Assembly (NCBI RefSeq): GCF_004327285.1
Contig: NZ_QJUI01000013.1
Location: 124,001-188,000, forward strand
DNA: 64,000 bases
DNA from: Phytopseudomonas daroniae
Lineage (GTDB): Bacteria > Pseudomonadota > Gammaproteobacteria > Pseudomonadales > Pseudomonadaceae
Direction of reading: 5' to 3'
The position numbers were made by a program, and so were the translations under genes. Below are positions 29,280 to 37,970 of this stretch, piece by piece; position 1 is the first letter of the stretch, and every line of letters starts with the position of its first letter. A model generated the notes under the pieces. The model saw only the letters and a program-made list of their open reading frames with translations. It did not search any database and had not been told where the DNA came from.

Positions 29280-30713
29280 ATGTCCGATCTGCACGAGCAG
29301 GGCCCGGAAGCGCCCTACACCCCGCTGGGGCCGTTCAAGCTGCGCCTGCCCTTCATCCACTACCGCTTCGAAATCTCCGACTACATGCAAGGCTTGCTCA
29401 TGTGTGCGGTGGATCTGGCGGCGATCCCATTGATGACCGAATTCCTCGGCATGCCGTTCGAGGTGGCGCTGGCGGTGGTCATGCTCAACGGCCTGCTGTA
29501 CCTGATCCACCACCTGCTCGGCGACCCGGTGGTGCCGGGCTGGATCACCCCGGCCATCCCCATGCTCATGGCCTACTGCAGCCAGTTCCCGGAGGGCCCG
29601 GAGCGGGTGCATGCGCTGATCGCCTTCCAGTTGATGCTGGGGATATTTTCCATCGGCCTGGGCATGACCGGGATGGCTCGAAAGGTGGTGTCCCTGGTGC
29701 CCTCGGCGCTCAAGGCCGGGATCATCATGGGCGCCGGACTCAGCGCGGTAGTCACGGTATTCAAGGAAGGCGGACGTTTCGATGCCTTCCCCTGGACGAT
29801 CTCCATCGCCATCGGTGTGGCCTTCTACCTGGTGTTCTCCGTGCACTTCCAGGAGCTGAAGAAGCGCAATCGCTTCTGGTGGAACTTCGCCAAACTGGGC
29901 ATTTTCCCGATCATCCTGCTGGCGGTGATCGTCGCGCCGATCTTCGGCGAGGCGCCGTGGCCGAGTATCGAGTGGGGCATCAGCAAGCCCGACTTCGTCA
30001 CCCTGTGGAACGAGTACACCGTGTTCGGCCTGGGTATGCCGCCGCTGATGATGTTCGTCACCGCCATCCCCACCGTGCTGGCCGCCTATCTGGTGGTATT
30101 CGGCGATGTGCTGGGCGCCAAGGCGATCCTCTCCGAAGCCGATGACATTCGCCGTGACGAGAAAGTCGACTTCGACCCTGACCGCTCCCACCTGATCTTT
30201 GGGGGGCGTAACGCCTTCATGAGCATCTTCGGCCCGGACGTGGCCATGTGCGGGCCGCAGTGGTCGGCCATGCAGGTGGTGATCACCGAGCGCTTCAAGG
30301 GCGGCGCCAAGGCGATGAAATCCATCTACGGCGGCGTCGGCTCGTTCCGCTGGGGCACCAACACCGGCCTGCTGTTGTTGCCGGTGGTGACCCTGGTACA
30401 GCCGATTCTCGGTGTGGCCCTGGCGCTGACCCTGCTGATCCAGGGCTACGTCAGCGTGCGCCTGGGCATCATGGAAGCGCGCAGCCAGCGTGACCTGGGC
30501 ATCGCCGGGGTGATCGGCGCGGTGCTGGCGATCAAGGGCGCCGGCTGGGCCTTCGCCATCGGGCTGGGTCTGTGTCTGCTGATCTACGGCACCCGCTTCT
30601 TCCGTGGCGAGAATGACCAGACCTTCAGCAAGGATCTGCCGCCCGCCGAGATTCCCCAATCCGGACTGAAACCATTACCGTCGGGAGCCACGACTCCCAC
30701 CGTACAGGAGTGA
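29280..30713 (+). CDS. Multi-pass membrane transporter (NCS2/SLC23-like)
   Basis: This 477-residue protein has about 12-14 predicted membrane segments. Its N-terminus (PLGPFKLRLPFIHYRFEISDY) leads to MCAVDLAAIPLMTEFLGM, with repeated glycine-rich helices (LKAGIIMGAGLSAVV, GIAGVIGAVLAIKGAGWAF). The layout resembles nucleobase/ascorbate (NCS2) or SulP-fold carriers, but I cannot assign a substrate from sequence. Sitting between an alcohol dehydrogenase and a semialdehyde dehydrogenase under sigma54 control, it probably imports the organic substrate of the pathway. Four bases separate its stop from the next start. Confidence 0.75.
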   Translation: MSDLHEQGPEAPYTPLGPFKLRLPFIHYRFEISDYMQGLLMCAVDLAAIPLMTEFLGMPFEVALAVVMLNGLLYLIHHLLGDPVVPGWITPAIPMLMAYCSQFPEGPERVHALIAFQLMLGIFSIGLGMTGMARKVVSLVPSALKAGIIMGAGLSAVVTVFKEGGRFDAFPWTISIAIGVAFYLVFSVHFQELKKRNRFWWNFAKLGIFPIILLAVIVAPIFGEAPWPSIEWGISKPDFVTLWNEYTVFGLGMPPLMMFVTAIPTVLAAYLVVFGDVLGAKAILSEADDIRRDEKVDFDPDRSHLIFGGRNAFMSIFGPDVAMCGPQWSAMQVVITERFKGGAKAMKSIYGGVGSFRWGTNTGLLLLPVVTLVQPILGVALALTLLIQGYVSVRLGIMEARSQRDLGIAGVIGAVLAIKGAGWAFAIGLGLCLLIYGTRFFRGENDQTFSKDLPPAEIPQSGLKPLPSGATTPTVQE

Positions 30714-30717
30714 TCCC

Positions 30718-32175
30718 ATGCAACTGAACGATCCCCGACTGCTGCGTCATCAGGCGTATATCGACGGCCAGTGGTGCGACGCCGAAGATGGCGCCACCAC
30801 GGAAATCTTCAACCCCGCCAGCGGCGAATCCCTGGGCCGGGTGCCGAACCTGGGCGCAGTCCAGACTCGTGCCGCCATCGAAGCAGCCCGTATTGCCCAG
30901 CCGGCCTGGCGCGCCCTGACCGCCAAGGAGCGCGCCGCGCGGCTGCGCAAATGGTACGAGCTGATGCTCGCCAACCAGGAAGACCTGGCGCGGATCATGA
31001 CTGCCGAGCAGGGCAAGCCGCTGACCGAAGCGCGGGGCGAAGTGCTCTACGCCGCGTCGTTCATCGAATGGTTCGCCGAGGAAGCCAAGCGCGTCTACGG
31101 CGATACCATTCCCGGCCATCAGGCCGACAAGCGCCTGTTGGTGACCAAGGAACCGGTCGGCGTGACGGCGGCGATCACGCCCTGGAATTTCCCGGCGGCG
31201 ATGATTACCCGCAAGGCTGGCCCGGCCCTGGCCGCCGGTTGCGCCATGGTGCTCAAGCCTGCGCCACAAACGCCTTTCAGCGCCCTGGCCCTGGCCGTGC
31301 TGGCGGAGCGTGCCGGCATCCCGGCCGGGCTGTTCAGCGTACTGCCGGCCGACGCCGAGCGTTCCCGTGAGGTGGGTGCCGAACTGTGCGCCAACCCCAT
31401 CGTGCGCAAGCTGTCGTTCACCGGCTCCACCGGTGTCGGCATCAAGCTCATGGAGCAATGCGCACCGACCCTGAAGAAACTGTCCCTGGAACTGGGCGGC
31501 AACGCGCCCTTCATCGTCTTCGCGGATGCCGATCTGGATGCCGCGGTGGAAGGCGCCATGGTCGCCAAGTACCGCAACGCCGGGCAGACCTGCGTCTGCG
31601 CCAATCGCATCTACGTACACGATGCGGTGTACGACGCCTTTGCCGGGAAGCTGGCGGCGGCCGTGGCCAGATTGAAGGTCGGCCACGGTGCCGAGGCAGG
31701 CGTGACCACTGGCCCGCTGATCGACGGCAATGCGGTCGCCAAGGTTCAGGCACACCTGGCCGATGCGCTGGAGAAGGGCGCCAGAGTGCTGCAGGGAGGT
31801 CAGGCCCATGCCCTGGGCGGCAACTTCTTCGAGCCCACTGTGCTGACCGGCGTGACGGACGACATGCGCGTCGCCCGTGAAGAAACCTTCGGGCCGCTGG
31901 CGCCGCTGTTCCGCTTCACTGAAGAAGCCGACGTGGTACGCCAGGCCAACGACACCGAGTTCGGTCTGGCCTGCTACTTCTACACCCGCGATCTGGCCCG
32001 CACCTTCCGGGTAGCCGAAGCGCTGGAGTACGGTATGGTCGGCATCAATACCGGGCTGATCTCCAACGAAGTGGCGCCGTTCGGCGGCATGAAAGCCTCC
32101 GGCCTGGGCCGCGAGGGTTCCAAATACGGCCTCGATGAGTATCTGGAGATCAAGTATCTCTGCCTGGGCATTTGA
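30718..32175 (+). CDS. gabD: NAD(P)-dependent succinate-semialdehyde dehydrogenase
   Basis: The 485-residue protein is a typical GabD-class aldehyde dehydrogenase: ITPWNFPAAMITRK cofactor-binding region, LSFTGSTGVGIKLM, the catalytic glutamate in KLSLELGGNAPFI and catalytic cysteine in NAGQTCVCANR. It oxidises succinate semialdehyde to succinate; a glutarate-semialdehyde role is possible. It immediately follows the permease in the sigma54 operon and would complete conversion of a 4-hydroxyacid to succinate. Confidence 0.9.
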   Translation: MQLNDPRLLRHQAYIDGQWCDAEDGATTEIFNPASGESLGRVPNLGAVQTRAAIEAARIAQPAWRALTAKERAARLRKWYELMLANQEDLARIMTAEQGKPLTEARGEVLYAASFIEWFAEEAKRVYGDTIPGHQADKRLLVTKEPVGVTAAITPWNFPAAMITRKAGPALAAGCAMVLKPAPQTPFSALALAVLAERAGIPAGLFSVLPADAERSREVGAELCANPIVRKLSFTGSTGVGIKLMEQCAPTLKKLSLELGGNAPFIVFADADLDAAVEGAMVAKYRNAGQTCVCANRIYVHDAVYDAFAGKLAAAVARLKVGHGAEAGVTTGPLIDGNAVAKVQAHLADALEKGARVLQGGQAHALGGNFFEPTVLTGVTDDMRVAREETFGPLAPLFRFTEEADVVRQANDTEFGLACYFYTRDLARTFRVAEALEYGMVGINTGLISNEVAPFGGMKASGLGREGSKYGLDEYLEIKYLCLGI

Positions 32176-32186
32176 GGCACTTTGGC

Positions 32187-32206
32187 GCGCCGCTGTCAGG
32201 CGGCGC
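32187..32206 (+). terminator. Hairpin after the semialdehyde dehydrogenase gene
   Basis: GCGCCGC-TGTCAG-GCGGCGC is a perfect seven-base stem just after the operon. It has no T run, so its strength as a terminator is uncertain. Confidence 0.5.
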
Positions 32207-32269
32207 TGCCAGATGGCGTTCGAGCCGTTACAATGCGCGCCACCGTGATCCAGCACTCAGAGGTGCGCC

Positions 32270-32944
32270 ATGCAACCCTTCGCCATCGCCCCGTCGATCC
32301 TTTCCGCTGACTTCGCCCGTCTGGGTGAGGAAGTGGACAACGTACTCGCCGCCGGGGCGGATATTGTCCATTTCGATGTCATGGACAACCACTACGTGCC
32401 CAACCTGACCATCGGCCCGATGGTCTGCACGGCGCTGCGCAAGTACGGCGTCACCGCGCCCATCGACGTGCACCTGATGGTCAGCCCGGTGGATCGCATC
32501 ATCGGCGACTTCCTCGAAGCCGGTGCCAGCTACATCACCTTCCACCCCGAAGCCACTCTGCACATCGACCGCTCCCTGCAGTTGATCAAGGATGGCGGCG
32601 CCAAGTGCGGCCTGGTGTTCAACCCGGCGACCTCGCTGGACGCGCTGAAGTACGTGATGGACAAGGTCGACATGATCCTGCTGATGAGCGTCAACCCCGG
32701 TTTCGGTGGCCAGAAATTCATCCCCGGCACCCTCGACAAGCTGCGTGAAGCCCGCGCCCTGATCGACGCCAGCGGCCGCGATATCCGCCTGGAAATCGAT
32801 GGTGGCGTCAGCGCCAAGAATATCCGCGAGATCGCCGAAGCGGGTGCCGATACCTTCGTCGCCGGCTCGGCGATCTTCAACCAGCCGGATTACAAGGCGG
32901 TGATCGACGCCATGCGTGCCGAACTGGCCCAGGTGCGTGGATGA
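32270..32944 (+). CDS. rpe: Ribulose-phosphate 3-epimerase
   Basis: The 224-residue TIM-barrel protein has the family motifs [38 protein letters not shown] and [12 protein letters not shown], with metal-binding residues intact. It interconverts ribulose-5-phosphate and xylulose-5-phosphate in the pentose phosphate pathway. The start overlaps nothing upstream. Its end overlaps gph by four bases, as in many gammaproteobacteria. Confidence 0.97.
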   Translation: MQPFAIAPSILSADFARLGEEVDNVLAAGADIVHFDVMDNHYVPNLTIGPMVCTALRKYGVTAPIDVHLMVSPVDRIIGDFLEAGASYITFHPEATLHIDRSLQLIKDGGAKCGLVFNPATSLDALKYVMDKVDMILLMSVNPGFGGQKFIPGTLDKLREARALIDASGRDIRLEIDGGVSAKNIREIAEAGADTFVAGSAIFNQPDYKAVIDAMRAELAQVRG

Positions 32945-33621
32945 AACCGCTGCGCGAGTTGTGCGCCGGTGAGCTGCCGCGTCTGGTGATGTTCGACCTG
33001 GACGGGACGCTGGTCGATTCGGTGCCGGATCTGGCCACCGCCGTCGACCGCATGCTGATCGAGCTGGGGCGTGTGCCGGCCGGCGTCGAGCAGGTTCGTG
33101 AATGGGTTGGTAACGGCGCGCGCGTGTTGGTGCGCCGCGCCTTGGCCGGTGATATCGAGCACAGCGCCGTGAATGATGCAGACGCTGACGTTGCGCTGGC
33201 GCGCTTTCTCGATATCTACGCCGACTGTCATGACCTGACCGTGCTCTATCCCGGCGTACACGAACTGCTGGAAGCTCTGAGCACCGCCGCCGTCGAGCTG
33301 GCCGTGGTGACCAACAAGCCGGAGCGTTTCGTCGCGCCACTGTTGGAACAGGTTGGCCTGGGCGGTTATTTCCGCTGGATCATCGGCGGCGACACCCTGC
33401 CACAGCAGAAACCCGACCCTGCCGCGTTGCTGCAGGTGATGCACCTGGCCGGCGTGACTGCTGCGCAGTCGCTGTTCGTCGGCGACTCGCGCAACGACGT
33501 GCTCGCCGCCCGAGCTGCCAGCGTGCCCTGCGTGGCCGTGAGCTACGGCTACAATCACGGCCGCCCGGTTGCCGAAGAAGAGCCGAACCTGGTGGTCGAT
33601 AGCCTTGCCGAGCTGCTTTGA
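32941..33621 (+). CDS. gph: Phosphoglycolate phosphatase
   Basis: The 226-residue HAD-superfamily protein has the nucleophile motif [15 protein letters not shown], motif II VVTNKP and motif [17 protein letters not shown]. Gph removes phosphate from 2-phosphoglycolate formed by DNA repair and oxidative damage. It overlaps rpe by four bases and precedes the trpE leader. Confidence 0.94.
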   Translation: MKPLRELCAGELPRLVMFDLDGTLVDSVPDLATAVDRMLIELGRVPAGVEQVREWVGNGARVLVRRALAGDIEHSAVNDADADVALARFLDIYADCHDLTVLYPGVHELLEALSTAAVELAVVTNKPERFVAPLLEQVGLGGYFRWIIGGDTLPQQKPDPAALLQVMHLAGVTAAQSLFVGDSRNDVLAARAASVPCVAVSYGYNHGRPVAEEEPNLVVDSLAELL

Positions 33622-33777
33622 CGTGTAGGGTGGGTCACGCTTCACCGATCCACCATTGCGATGGCGAAGGGGGAGGGAAAAGTGTCAGCTATGCGCCCCG
33701 ATCCACCCCGGCTTGCAGCGTGCAGCGTGCAACTGCTACCTTGGCCGCTCGTCATTCCCCCTCTTCGAGATGCTCCC

Positions 33778-33846
33778 GTGGTGGTCACCTGCAAACTCTG
33801 GATGAAAGTCATCAAGGCCCTGGCCCGTTGGCGCTGGCGCGCCTGA
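33778..33846 (+). CDS. trpE leader peptide (attenuator)
   Basis: A GTG at 33778 opens a 22-residue frame ending MKVIKALARWRWRA. It has three tryptophans, two in the closing RWRWRA. Starting from the ATG at 33802 would give 14 residues. The stop is 64 bases before trpE. A nearly identical leader precedes trpG at 40520. Trp-rich leaders at these two places agree with the known attenuation control of trpE and trpGDC in Pseudomonas: ribosomes stalled on scarce Trp-tRNA change downstream RNA folding. The competing hairpins were not resolved here beyond GCCGC-GACAG-GCGGC at about 33857-33871. Confidence 0.8.
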   Translation: MVVTCKLWMKVIKALARWRWRA

Positions 33847-33910
33847 CATTCTTCTGCCGCGACAGGCGGCCCGTTCGCACTGACCGATTTCCCAAGCCAC
33901 GAGGCTGATC

Positions 33911-35389
33911 ATGATCCATGAAGAATTCCTGCGTTTAGCCGCTGAAGGCTACAACCGCATTCCGCTTGCCTGCGAAACCATCGCCGACTTCGACACGCCA
34001 CTGTCGATCTACCTGAAACTGGCCGACGCCCCCAATTCCTACCTGCTCGAATCAGTGCAGGGCGGCGAGAAGTGGGGCCGTTATTCGATCATCGGCCTGC
34101 CGGCGCGTACCGTACTGCGCGTACATGACCACAGCGTCGTGGTCAGCACCGACGGCATCGAAGTCGAGCGCCACGAATGTGCCGACCCGCTGGAGTTCGT
34201 CGAGACCTTCAAGGCACGCTACAGCGTACCGACCATTCCCGGTCTGCCGCGTTTCAACGGCGGTCTGGTCGGTTACTTCGCCTACGACAGCGTGCGCTAC
34301 GTCGAGCCGAAGCTGGCCAGGGGCGTCAACCCCGATACCCTGGGCACCCCGGACATCCTGCTGATGGTCTCCGACGCCGTGGTGGTGTTCGACAATCTGG
34401 CCGGCAAGATGCACGCCATCGTGCTGGCCGACCCCGCCGAGCCTGATGCCTTCGAGCGCGGCCAGGCGCAGTTGCAGAGCATTCTGCACAAGCTGCGTCA
34501 GCCTTTCACGCCGCGCCTGGGGGTGGATCTGAACAAGGCGTCGGGTGAAGAACCGGCTTTCCGCTCCAGCTTCAGTCGCGAGGATTACGAGCGCTCGGTC
34601 AATGCCATCAAGGATTACATCCTCGCTGGCGACTGCATGCAGGTGGTGATTTCCCAGCGCATGTCGATACCCTTCGAGGCCGCGCCCATCGACCTGTACC
34701 GCGCGCTGCGCTGCATCAACCCGACGCCGTACATGTACTTCTTCAACTTCGGTGACTTCCACGTCGTTGGTTCCTCGCCCGAGGTGCTGGTGCGTGTCGA
34801 AGACAACCTGGTCACCGTGCGTCCCATCGCCGGTACCCGCCCGCGCGGTGCCACCGAAGAGGCTGACCTGGCGCTGGAGGAGGATCTGCTGTCCGACGCC
34901 AAGGAAGTCGCCGAGCATCTGATGCTCATCGACCTGGGCCGCAACGACACCGGTCGCGTCTCCGAAATCGGCTCGGTCAAACTCACCGAGAAGATGGTCA
35001 TCGAACGTTATTCCAACGTCATGCACATCGTCTCCAACGTCACCGGCGAGCTGAAGAAGGGGCTGACCTCCATGGACGCTCTGCGCGCCATCCTGCCGGC
35101 CGGTACCCTCTCTGGCGCACCGAAGATCCGTGCCATGGAAATCATCGACGAGCTCGAACCGGTCAAACGGGGCGTTTATGGCGGTGCGGTCGGTTACTAC
35201 GCCTGGAACGGCAACATGGATACCGCCATCGCCATCCGCACCGCGGTGATCAAGGACGGTGAACTGCACGTCCAGGCCGGTGCCGGCATCGTTGCCGATT
35301 CGGTACCCGCGTTGGAGTGGGAAGAAACCCTCAACAAACGCCGCGCCATGTTTCGCGCTGTGGCGCTGGCGGAGCAGGGCTCGTGCTGA
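33911..35389 (+). CDS. trpE: Anthranilate synthase component I
   Basis: The 492-residue protein has the chorismate-binding fold, with [67 protein letters not shown] and [20 protein letters not shown], and an N-terminal regulatory domain. With TrpG it makes anthranilate from chorismate, the first committed step to tryptophan. It stands apart from trpGDC, separated by a phage-like island, as in other pseudomonads with pyocin loci. Confidence 0.97.
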   Translation: MIHEEFLRLAAEGYNRIPLACETIADFDTPLSIYLKLADAPNSYLLESVQGGEKWGRYSIIGLPARTVLRVHDHSVVVSTDGIEVERHECADPLEFVETFKARYSVPTIPGLPRFNGGLVGYFAYDSVRYVEPKLARGVNPDTLGTPDILLMVSDAVVVFDNLAGKMHAIVLADPAEPDAFERGQAQLQSILHKLRQPFTPRLGVDLNKASGEEPAFRSSFSREDYERSVNAIKDYILAGDCMQVVISQRMSIPFEAAPIDLYRALRCINPTPYMYFFNFGDFHVVGSSPEVLVRVEDNLVTVRPIAGTRPRGATEEADLALEEDLLSDAKEVAEHLMLIDLGRNDTGRVSEIGSVKLTEKMVIERYSNVMHIVSNVTGELKKGLTSMDALRAILPAGTLSGAPKIRAMEIIDELEPVKRGVYGGAVGYYAWNGNMDTAIAIRTAVIKDGELHVQAGAGIVADSVPALEWEETLNKRRAMFRAVALAEQGSC

Positions 35390-35397
35390 TGAGCTGA

Positions 35398-35425
35398 AAC
35401 GGGCGGCAGATGCCGCCCGTTTTCG
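35398..35425 (+). terminator. Terminator of trpE
   Basis: AACGGGCGGCA-GA-TGCCGCCCGTT is an 11-base perfect stem followed by TTCG and further T residues, nine bases after the trpE stop. It marks the boundary between trpE and the phage-like island. Confidence 0.85.
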
Positions 35426-35496
35426 TTTGTGTGAGTTCGCTTTCGAGCCGATATCGCCTATGCATCCAGAGCATGCGAAATACGGGCTGTGCTGTC

Positions 35497-35796
35497 TCAG
35501 ACCGCGGCCGTAGCTGTCTGAGCGCCCGGTTGCACATGGGCGGTGCTGGCGCAGCTGTCGATGTACGCGGCCAGGTGGTGCAGTTCGATGAACTTCGGCG
35601 CTTTGGCGCTGCTGTCCAGGGTGGTGATCGGCAGATTCAGGCGCCCGGAGGCGATGGCACGGATAAAGTTGTCCGGGCTCAGGTGGCGGAAGTACACCGC
35701 GCGCACCCGGTCGATGGGCACCAGTACGTCGCCGTGGGTTCGGAAAAGGAGCTCCAGCGTCTGCAGCGGCAGTGGCGGCTCAGGCTGAGTGTTCAT
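35497..35796 (-). CDS. prtN: PrtN-like pyocin activator protein
   Basis: The 99-residue protein resembles Pseudomonas PrtN: LLFRTHGDVLVPIDRVRAVYFRHLSPDNFIRAIASGRLNLPI, followed by LHHLAAYIDS. In P. aeruginosa PrtN activates R/F-pyocin and lysis genes after PrtR is cleaved in the SOS response. Here the position, just after trpE and beside the PrtR-like repressor on the same strand, is the same. Its targets would be the plus-strand genes from 36690. Confidence 0.85.
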   Translation of the reverse strand: MNTQPEPPLPLQTLELLFRTHGDVLVPIDRVRAVYFRHLSPDNFIRAIASGRLNLPITTLDSSAKAPKFIELHHLAAYIDSCASTAHVQPGAQTATAAV

Positions 35797-35841
35797 GGCG
35801 TGGGCTTGGCAACTCCCGGTTCTGGTTGATAGGGCATGTGA

Positions 35842-36495
35842 TCATTCTTCGGTGAAGCGCGACGATTTGAGGATGCCGCCCACCAGGTGAATCTTGCTGA
35901 CCTTGTCCTGCGGAATATGAATGGGCGGATGGTTCTGGTTGACGCTGTCGAAGCGGTACATGCCGTCGCGCAGGTAGATGTATTCCTTGATCATCGCCTG
36001 CCCATCCTGCGTGCGCACCATCACCTCGTCGCCAGCGTGGAAGGGCTTGTTCGGCTCGATCAGCACGTACTCACCGTTCTTGATCCGCGGGTGCATGCTG
36101 TCGCCGCTCACCCGCAGGCCATAAGCGTTCGGATCGTCGCTATAGATACGCAGGTAGCCGTCCCCGTGGCCGACGGGAAAGTCGATCTCTTCGAAGTAGC
36201 CATGGGTGCCCAACTGCGCATGCCCCACCACCGGTACCGCGCCGCCGCGGGCATGGCCGACGTCCAGCGTATCGGCCACCGGCACGGGCCGCGCTTCACT
36301 GCCGACGAGTTCGGCGATGCTGACGCCCAGCGCCGGGGCGAGCAGCAGCAGATCCGCCAGGCTGGGTTCACGCAGATCACTCTCGTAATTGCCGATGCGC
36401 GACTGGGACGACCAGCCGCATGCTTCAGCCAGTAGTTGCTGGCTGAGGCCTCTGTTCTTGCGCAGGTGCTTGATGCGTTGCCCGAGAGTTTCCAT
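35842..36495 (-). CDS. prtR: PrtR-like phage repressor with LexA-type protease domain
   Basis: The 217-residue protein has an N-terminal XRE helix-turn-helix (about 1-60; GQRIKHLRKNRGLSQQLLAEACG) and a C-terminal Peptidase_S24/S26 domain with the catalytic serine in VSGDSMHPRI and the general-base lysine region near VMVRTQDGQAMIKEY. This is the CI/LexA-type repressor that self-cleaves on RecA activation. It probably represses itself and prtN through paired sites at 36510-36521 and 36557-36570, and so couples the cassette to DNA damage. Confidence 0.9.
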   Translation of the reverse strand: METLGQRIKHLRKNRGLSQQLLAEACGWSSQSRIGNYESDLREPSLADLLLLAPALGVSIAELVGSEARPVPVADTLDVGHARGGAVPVVGHAQLGTHGYFEEIDFPVGHGDGYLRIYSDDPNAYGLRVSGDSMHPRIKNGEYVLIEPNKPFHAGDEVMVRTQDGQAMIKEYIYLRDGMYRFDSVNQNHPPIHIPQDKVSKIHLVGGILKSSRFTEE

Positions 36496-36506
36496 GACGG
36501 CGCTCC

Positions 36507-36570
36507 ATTAATCACGATATGAAATGTTTATAGCGCAATTTGCGTCTTGAATAAAACACGTATCGTGATT
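36507..36570. promoter_or_regulatory. Paired candidate PrtR operators
   Basis: AATCACGATATG (36510-36521) and, inverted, CACGTATCGTGATT (36557-36570) share the core AATCACGATA-YG. They flank an AT-rich promoter region between prtR and the plus-strand genes, a typical repressor-operator layout. The second contains the palindrome CACG-ATA-CGTG on the minus strand. Confidence 0.6.
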
Positions 36571-36689
36571 ATTTTTCTCTCAGTCGATCACCGATAAGGG
36601 CTCGACCAATCCTTGAGCCCGGCACGCGCAGCCAGCGCCAGCGGGATGTCCAGTTATCTGACCGCCGACAGGGTGGCAGGAGGAGCACC

Positions 36690-37052
36690 ATGATTTCCTA
36701 CATCGATGAAACCTTGCAGTTATGGGCCGATGAGCGGCAGGGCAGCGCAACCGATCTCGCCGCCGGGTTTGGCAGCAATGTCATCGCCTCGCTGATGGCG
36801 TATCAGGGCGTGTTGACTCGCCGCACACGTGGCAGCCGGGTATTGCTCGACAGGGCGGCGGAGATCGAGTGGATCGTCAGCAAGCACCTGTCGCCTGAAC
36901 AGCGGCAGGTCGTCATCGAGCACTACTGTGGCCACTCCGCTTCGCAAAGCGAGAAATGGGCTGCGTGCGGTTGCAGTCGCTCGCAGTTCTATCGACGCCT
37001 GGGACAGGCGCACAAGTCCATCCAGTACCAACTCTTGAAGCGCGCCGCCTGA
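36690..37052 (+). CDS. Phage-type small HTH protein (antiterminator-like)
   Basis: The 120-residue protein has no enzymatic motif. Its C-terminal half (PEQRQVVIEHYCGHSASQ, then CGCSRSQFYRRLGQAHKSI) looks like a helix-turn-helix of the sigma-region-4/late-activator type found in phage antiterminator proteins. It occupies the place of a small hypothetical gene between prtR and the holin in pyocin loci. It has a strong CAGGAGGAGCACC ribosome site. Its role may be late transcription control; this is tentative. Confidence 0.65.
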   Translation: MISYIDETLQLWADERQGSATDLAAGFGSNVIASLMAYQGVLTRRTRGSRVLLDRAAEIEWIVSKHLSPEQRQVVIEHYCGHSASQSEKWAACGCSRSQFYRRLGQAHKSIQYQLLKRAA

Positions 37053-37064
37053 GCGCGCTTTTCA
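37038..37064 (+). terminator. Hairpin at the end of the antiterminator-like gene
   Basis: AAGCGCGC pairs with GCGCGCTT and is followed by TTC ATTTC. It overlaps the stop codon of the preceding gene. Confidence 0.6.
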
Positions 37065-37395
37065 TTTCTGTCCCCTGCTGACTCGCCAGGCAGCAACCTG
37101 CAGCGCCGCCCGGCACGCCGATGTACCTTCAGACCTCTATTGCCTTGGCCAACACGGTTCCGATCACCGTGCACGCGCCATATTTCGTGGGGCTGCGTGT
37201 ACCAAACCTTACCGTATCCGTTTTTTTCCAGCGCGTTTCCGCTGATGGTCGCAGGTGTCTTGTGACCCTGGGAATCGGGGGATATAAATTCATCAACGTC
37301 AGAGAGGTGGGCGAGCAGCCAGCCGGCCTTGTGACTCTTTTCTACTGATTGCGCGCTCTTGAAAGCGCGCCGCAACAAACCGACCTTCCTCTAGC
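37049..37395. pseudogene. Spacer with possible integrase remnant flanked by direct repeats
   Basis: This stretch without a clear gene is bounded by CTCTTGAAGCGCGCCGC (37032-37048) and CTCTTGAAAGCGCGCCGC (37356-37373), a direct repeat with one inserted base. The minus-strand frame ending near 37200 contains ISGNALEKNGYGKVW and WRVHG, faintly like the C-terminal part of tyrosine recombinases, but the conserved R-H-x-x-R-Y residues are not evident. It may be a decayed integrase scar. A hairpin GCGCGCT-CTTGAA-AGCGCGC lies at 37351-37370. Confidence 0.25.
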
Positions 37396-37425
37396 AAAGC
37401 CCCGCCAGCGTGCGGGGCTTTGTCG
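37396..37425 (+). terminator. Terminator upstream of the holin gene
   Basis: AAAGCCCCGC-CAGCGT-GCGGGGCTTT with TGTCGTTT after it is a perfect ten-base stem. It isolates the lysis genes from upstream transcription, so they probably need a processive, antiterminated or separate promoter. Confidence 0.75.
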
Positions 37426-37488
37426 TTTCAGGGGGCGGCGTAACCCTCAATATCGTCGTGGCCATCGGCCTCGGGGAGGACAATAACA

Positions 37489-37848
37489 ATGAACGAGTTC
37501 AGCAGTACCGTGTTGCTCGGTGTGCTTGGCGCCAACCTCGCAGCGCTGCTTGCGTCCATCGACGGCGAAGCGGCCATTGGGGCGCTGTTCGGGGCGCTGG
37601 TGTACTTCACCACTACCCAGCAACTGCCGATGTGGAATCGACTGGCGTTCTTTCTGACGTCGGCGGTAATGGGCTACCTCTGCGCCCCGGCGATCACCGA
37701 CTTTCAGTTCTATGGCATCCACCCGTTCGCCTATCCGGGGCCGGCCGGCTTTGCCGGCGCCGGGCTGGTGGTAACGCTGATGCTCACTGCCATTCGCCGG
37801 CGGGTCGGCGCCTCGCGCGATCAGGCCCCGAAAGACCGGGACGATTGA
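37489..37848 (+). CDS. Putative phage holin
   Basis: The 119-residue protein has three or four membrane segments (TVLLGVLGANLAALLASI, AAIGALFGALVYFTTT, LAFFLTSAVMGYLCAP, FAGAGLVVTLMLTAI) and a short charged C-terminus, as expected for a holin of the type found in pyocin loci. It would permeabilise the inner membrane. The ribosome site is GGGGAGGACAATAAC. It is the first of the lysis genes. Confidence 0.8.
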   Translation: MNEFSSTVLLGVLGANLAALLASIDGEAAIGALFGALVYFTTTQQLPMWNRLAFFLTSAVMGYLCAPAITDFQFYGIHPFAYPGPAGFAGAGLVVTLMLTAIRRRVGASRDQAPKDRDD

Positions 37849-37970
37849 CCTGCCGTTCCGAGCTACTTGCCGCAACCGATATCCGAACCCGTGCGTGTGA
37901 CACACCCGTGTCGCCGTACTCACCCAGGCCCGCCACCGCGCGGGCTTTTTCATGTCTGGAGGAAACACCC

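Noticed and set aside
33622..33777. Additional gene between gph and the trpE leader
   Set aside because: Frames here lack motifs; the GTAGGGTGGGTCACGC segment near 33625 looks like an intergenic repeat and the rest is probably the trpE promoter.
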